Shown: piece by piece, positions 6,899-9,530 of the stretch
Position numbering within the stretch: position 1 is the stretch's first letter
How the letters are laid out: each line of letters starts with the position of its first letter
Made by a program: the position numbers and the translations under genes
Assembly: GCA_903957405.1 (NCBI GenBank)
Contig: CAJBPC010000123.1
Coordinates: 1 to 9,530, forward strand
Direction: 5' to 3'
Origin: an uncultured bacterium
GTDB taxonomy: Bacteria > Bacteroidota > Bacteroidia > Chitinophagales > Chitinophagaceae
DNA: 9,530 nt
The notes under the pieces: model-generated
The model's input: only the letters and a program-made list of their open reading frames with translations
Told to the model about the DNA's origin: nothing
Database searches by the model: none

Positions 6899-6941
6899 TC
6901 AGTATTTTTATCCGGCCGGCATAAATGGCTTATACCAACAC

Positions 6942-7712
6942 ATGATCAACAAGGATGAAATCGTAAGGAACTGGCTGCCGCGGTACACCGGGGAAAAACT
7001 CGAGCATTTCGGGCAATACATCCTGCTGACCAACTTCTCCAATTATGTGAATCTTTTTGCCGAATGGAACGGCGTTGAAGTGATCGGAGAGGGGAAGCCC
7101 ATGCAATGCGCCACAGCAGATGGCATTACGATCATCAACTTCGGCATGGGCAGCCCGACAGCGGCAACCATCATGGATCTGCTCACGGCGATCTCGCCTA
7201 AAGCCGTGCTTTTCCTCGGCAAATGCGGAGGCCTCAAGAAACGCAATAAACTCGGCGACCTGATCCTCCCTATCGCAGCCATTCGGGGTGAGGGAACATC
7301 CAATGACTATTTCCCGCCGGAAGTTCCCGCACTGCCCGCTTTCGCACTGCAGAAAGCCATCTCGACCACCATACGGGAACACGAAGTGGATTACTGGACA
7401 GGAACCGTCTACACCACCAACCGAAGGGTGTGGGAACACGATGAGGAATTCAAGAACTATCTCCAGAAGATAAGGGCCTATGCCATCGATATGGAAACCG
7501 CAACGGTATTCTCTGTCGGCTTCTTCAACAAGATCCCCACCGGCGCACTGCTGCTTGTAAGCGACCAACCCATGACACCCGAAGGCGTCAAGACGGAAGA
7601 AAGCGACCGCAAAGTGACCGGTGATTATGTAAAAACCCATCTGAAGATCGGCATCGAATCGCTCAAGCAGCTGATCAACGACGGACTCACGGTCAGACAC
7701 CTCAGATTCTAA
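6942..7712 (+). CDS. amn: AMP nucleosidase (short Bacteroidota form)
   Basis: Hydrolyses AMP to adenine and ribose 5-phosphate, controlling adenylate pools and purine salvage. 256 residues of the PNP/UDP phosphorylase fold; it lacks the long N-terminal domain of the roughly 480-residue E. coli Amn and corresponds to the short form usual in Bacteroidota. Visible: YILLTNFSNYV near 26-36, the phosphate/ribose region INFGMGSPTAATIMDLL, LFLGKCGGLKKR, the ILPIAAIRGEGTSNDY block, YTTNRRVWEHD, and the nucleoside-site motif AIDMETATVF followed by LLVSDQPMTPEGVKTEESD. The ATG at 6942 (MINKDEIVRNWLPRYTG) matches the family N-terminus; the frame is open from a GTG at 6888, which is disfavoured. It is divergent from the nuclease-like gene and followed after 8 bases by the ABC gene, so the two are probably co-transcribed. 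The substrate call is by family resemblance; a related nucleosidase activity cannot be excluded. Confidence 0.92.
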   Translation: MINKDEIVRNWLPRYTGEKLEHFGQYILLTNFSNYVNLFAEWNGVEVIGEGKPMQCATADGITIINFGMGSPTAATIMDLLTAISPKAVLFLGKCGGLKKRNKLGDLILPIAAIRGEGTSNDYFPPEVPALPAFALQKAISTTIREHEVDYWTGTVYTTNRRVWEHDEEFKNYLQKIRAYAIDMETATVFSVGFFNKIPTGALLLVSDQPMTPEGVKTEESDRKVTGDYVKTHLKIGIESLKQLINDGLTVRHLRF

Positions 7713-7720
7713 TCAACCTT

Positions 7721-9439
7721 ATGGAACCTTTGTTGCAGGTAGAACACCTCTCCGTAAGCTTCTCCACGGAACAGGGACGCATGCAGGCCCTGGATGACGT
7801 TTCCTTTCATGTCATGCAGGGCGAGGTCCTCGCAATTGTGGGAGAGTCCGGCTCCGGAAAATCCGTCACGGCACTGTCAGTCTTGGGATTGCTTCCTTCC
7901 CCGCCCGCGAAAATTGATGGCGGACGCATACTTTTTTCCCCTGGCGGAGCGATCCCGACCGACCTTGCCGGTATGGACCGGAAGCGCATTTCGGCCGTTC
8001 GAGGGAAACATATCTCCATGATCTTCCAGGAACCGATGACCTCGCTGAACCCTGTCAAGACCTGCGGGGAGCAGGTGGCCGAGGTCATTCGTTGCCATGA
8101 AGGCTGCACGGCAAAGGAAGCAAAGCAGAAAACCATCAGGCTTTTTGACAGGGTCAGGCTGCCATCCCCGGCATCCATGTACGGGCGGTTTCCGCATCAG
8201 TTGAGTGGTGGCCAGAAACAGCGGATCATGATCGCCATTGCGATGAGCTGCAGACCTGACCTGCTGATAGCCGACGAACCCACCACCGCCCTCGACGTGA
8301 CCGTACAGAAAGCCATCCTCGAACTGATCCGAGGCCTGCAGCGGGAGGATCGCATGGGCGTGATGTTCATCACGCACGACCTGGGCATCGTGTCAGAGAT
8401 CGCTGACAGGGTCCTGGTCATGTATAAGGGTCGCATCGTGGAAACAGGTCCCGTGAATGAGGTCCTCACCCACCCTCGGCACCCCTACACCCGCGCATTG
8501 CTAGCCTGCCGGCCGGGCCTGCAACCCAAAGGCACCAGGCTGCCCGTCGTCAGCGACTTCATCCGGGAAGATGATCCTCCGCTGGCGGCCCAACCAAGGA
8601 AAGACGTCATGCCGGACAAAACATCAGCCAAGGCACTGCCCGAAACATCTCAGCCCATCATGGAAGTGCAAAACCTTCGCGTATGGTTTCCGGGAGGCAC
8701 AGGAAAGGAAATGGTAAAAGCGCTGGATGACATCAGCTTTTCCATTCAGGAAGGCGAGACGCTTGGGCTCGTGGGAGAGTCCGGTTGCGGGAAGACCACG
8801 CTCGGGAGAACCCTCCTCGGACTGATCCGTCCATCCAAAGGGAGCATCCTCTTCCGGGGCCATGACCTGGCGCATATCCCTGCCGACGAATGGAAAAAGC
8901 GGAGGAAAGAGTTGCAGATCGTTTTCCAGGATCCATACGGTTCGCTTAATCCGAGAATGACCATCGGCAAAGCGATCGAAGAACCGCTGTTGGTGCACGG
9001 ATCCATTACGACCCAAAAGCAACGCCGCGATAAGGTCGTGGAACTGCTCGAAAAAGTGGATATGAAAGCCGCACATTTTCACCGATATCCTCATGAGTTC
9101 TCCGGCGGACAACGGCAGCGGATCGGAATCGCCAGGGCGCTGGCACTCGACCCCGGCTTCATCGTTTTCGACGAATCCGTATCCGCACTTGATGTGAGTG
9201 TACAGGCACAGGTGCTCAACCTACTCAACGACCTTAAAAACACACTTGGCTTCACCGCCATCTTCATATCGCATGACCTGTCGGTCGTACACCATATCAG
9301 CGACCGCATCATCGTCATGCAAGAAGGCCACATCATCGAAAGCGGAACGGCAGACGGGATTTTCCATCACCCAAAAGAACCATACACACGTGCATTGGTA
9401 GAGGCCATCCCCGGAAAAGCGCTGAACAGATGGGCATGA
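7721..9439 (+). CDS. ABC transporter with two fused ATP-binding domains (peptide/nickel uptake class)
   Basis: 572-residue cytoplasmic protein carrying both ATPases of an oligopeptide/dipeptide/nickel-type importer in one chain, like an OppD-OppF or DppD-DppF fusion (compare GsiA and YejF). Domain 1 (about 5-265): Walker A GESGSGKS (41-48), Q-loop FQEPMTSLNP, signature LSGGQ (161-165), Walker B LLIADE (181-186), switch His 219. A linker of about 45 residues follows the HPYTRALL motif (255-261). Domain 2 (about 313-565): Walker A GESGCGKT (352-359), FQDPYGSLNP, SGGQ (461-464), FDESVSALD (483-491) with Ser in place of the usual Pro after the catalytic Glu, switch His 518, PYTRALVEAIP at the end. 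Both nucleotide sites look intact. No permease or binding-protein gene is in the window, so the substrate is unknown; partners must be elsewhere. It follows AMP nucleosidase by 8 bases, with no evident link in function. Confidence 0.94.
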   Translation: MEPLLQVEHLSVSFSTEQGRMQALDDVSFHVMQGEVLAIVGESGSGKSVTALSVLGLLPSPPAKIDGGRILFSPGGAIPTDLAGMDRKRISAVRGKHISMIFQEPMTSLNPVKTCGEQVAEVIRCHEGCTAKEAKQKTIRLFDRVRLPSPASMYGRFPHQLSGGQKQRIMIAIAMSCRPDLLIADEPTTALDVTVQKAILELIRGLQREDRMGVMFITHDLGIVSEIADRVLVMYKGRIVETGPVNEVLTHPRHPYTRALLACRPGLQPKGTRLPVVSDFIREDDPPLAAQPRKDVMPDKTSAKALPETSQPIMEVQNLRVWFPGGTGKEMVKALDDISFSIQEGETLGLVGESGCGKTTLGRTLLGLIRPSKGSILFRGHDLAHIPADEWKKRRKELQIVFQDPYGSLNPRMTIGKAIEEPLLVHGSITTQKQRRDKVVELLEKVDMKAAHFHRYPHEFSGGQRQRIGIARALALDPGFIVFDESVSALDVSVQAQVLNLLNDLKNTLGFTAIFISHDLSVVHHISDRIIVMQEGHIIESGTADGIFHHPKEPYTRALVEAIPGKALNRWA

Positions 9440-9495
9440 CAAGGCCGTCAACCTACCGCTCATAAAATAAGTAAAGGATCTTCTTTTTTATGCAT

Positions 9496-9503
9496 TAACT
9501 TTG
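9496..9503 (+). promoter_or_regulatory. Bacteroidota -7 promoter element for a gene beyond the window
   Basis: TAACTTTG followed by CACCCC is an exact TAnnTTTG element in the AT-rich stretch after the ABC gene stop (9439). An obvious TTG at the -33 position is missing; a T-rich run lies upstream instead. Transcription would start near 9509 and run rightward out of the window. No coding frame is evident in 9440-9530, and the short AAAG/CTTT pairing just upstream (about 9474-9487) is too weak to call a terminator. Confidence 0.55.
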
Positions 9504-9530
9504 CACCCCAATTTAAGCCTGTACAGAAAC

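Noticed and set aside
6505..6924. 139-residue plus-strand frame opposite the HsdR-N-like gene
   Set aside because: The minus strand carries the complete nuclease-like motif set; the plus frame is its reverse shadow.
6930..7700. 256-residue open frame antisense to the whole AMP nucleosidase gene
   Set aside because: The plus strand encodes a full, motif-complete AMP nucleosidase. The antisense product has no recognisable domain and a Cys/Gly/His-rich shadow composition.
7877..8377. 166-residue minus-strand frame inside the ABC gene
   Set aside because: Antisense to conserved Walker B and signature codons of the first ATPase domain; no independent support.
7721..9439. Possibility that the two ATPase domains were joined by a sequencing or frameshift artefact
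   Set aside because: The linker is continuous in frame with no disrupted codons, and single-chain double ATPases of this class are well known.

Overview
The window reads as ordinary chromosome of a member of the Bacteroidota, possibly a Chitinophagales or Sphingobacteriales relative. Three things point there: the protein families present (a lipid A Kdo transferase of the GEFEQG type, CcmB/CcmC/CcmD of the Bacteroidota kind, a short AMP nucleosidase, a stand-alone HsdR-N nuclease-like protein), promoter elements matching the Bacteroidota TAnnTTTG type, and the general absence of Shine-Dalgarno sequences before start codons. No tRNA, rRNA, CRISPR array, IS element, integrase or phage gene was seen, and coding density is high with no gene-free stretch above about 110 bases.

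Layout. Bases 1-1191 (+) hold a 5'-truncated waaA/kdtA (Kdo transferase, LPS inner core). Its 3' end overlaps by 28 bp the convergent end of a conserved unknown protein (1164-1952, -). A compact divergent promoter region separates that gene from tdk (thymidine kinase, 2005-2574, +). Tightly packed behind tdk are ccmB, ccmC and a small ccmD-like gene (about 2600-4274, +), the membrane part of a heme-delivery system for cytochrome c maturation. ccmC and ccmD overlap by 8 nt. A glutamate dehydrogenase (4331-5743, +) and a DJ-1/PfpI-family protein (5847-6404, +) follow.

A stand-alone PD-(D/E)XK protein related to the N-terminal domain of type I restriction HsdR (6448-6885, -) lies convergent to the DJ-1 gene and divergent from AMP nucleosidase (6942-7712, +). 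Eight bases later comes a double-ATPase ABC protein of the peptide/nickel uptake class (7721-9439, +). The window ends in a good Bacteroidota promoter whose gene lies beyond the edge.

How the genes work together: only ccmB-ccmC-ccmD forms an obvious functional unit, and it is incomplete here because ccmA, ccmE and ccmF are not in the window. The rest are metabolic and salvage genes (tdk, AMP nucleosidase, glutamate dehydrogenase) whose adjacency looks like operon packing rather than a shared pathway. I see no convincing new multi-gene system. The items most worth a second look are the two conserved proteins without a known role (1164-1952 and 6448-6885), the unusual tryptophan-motif region of CcmC, and the overlapping gene ends and promoters.
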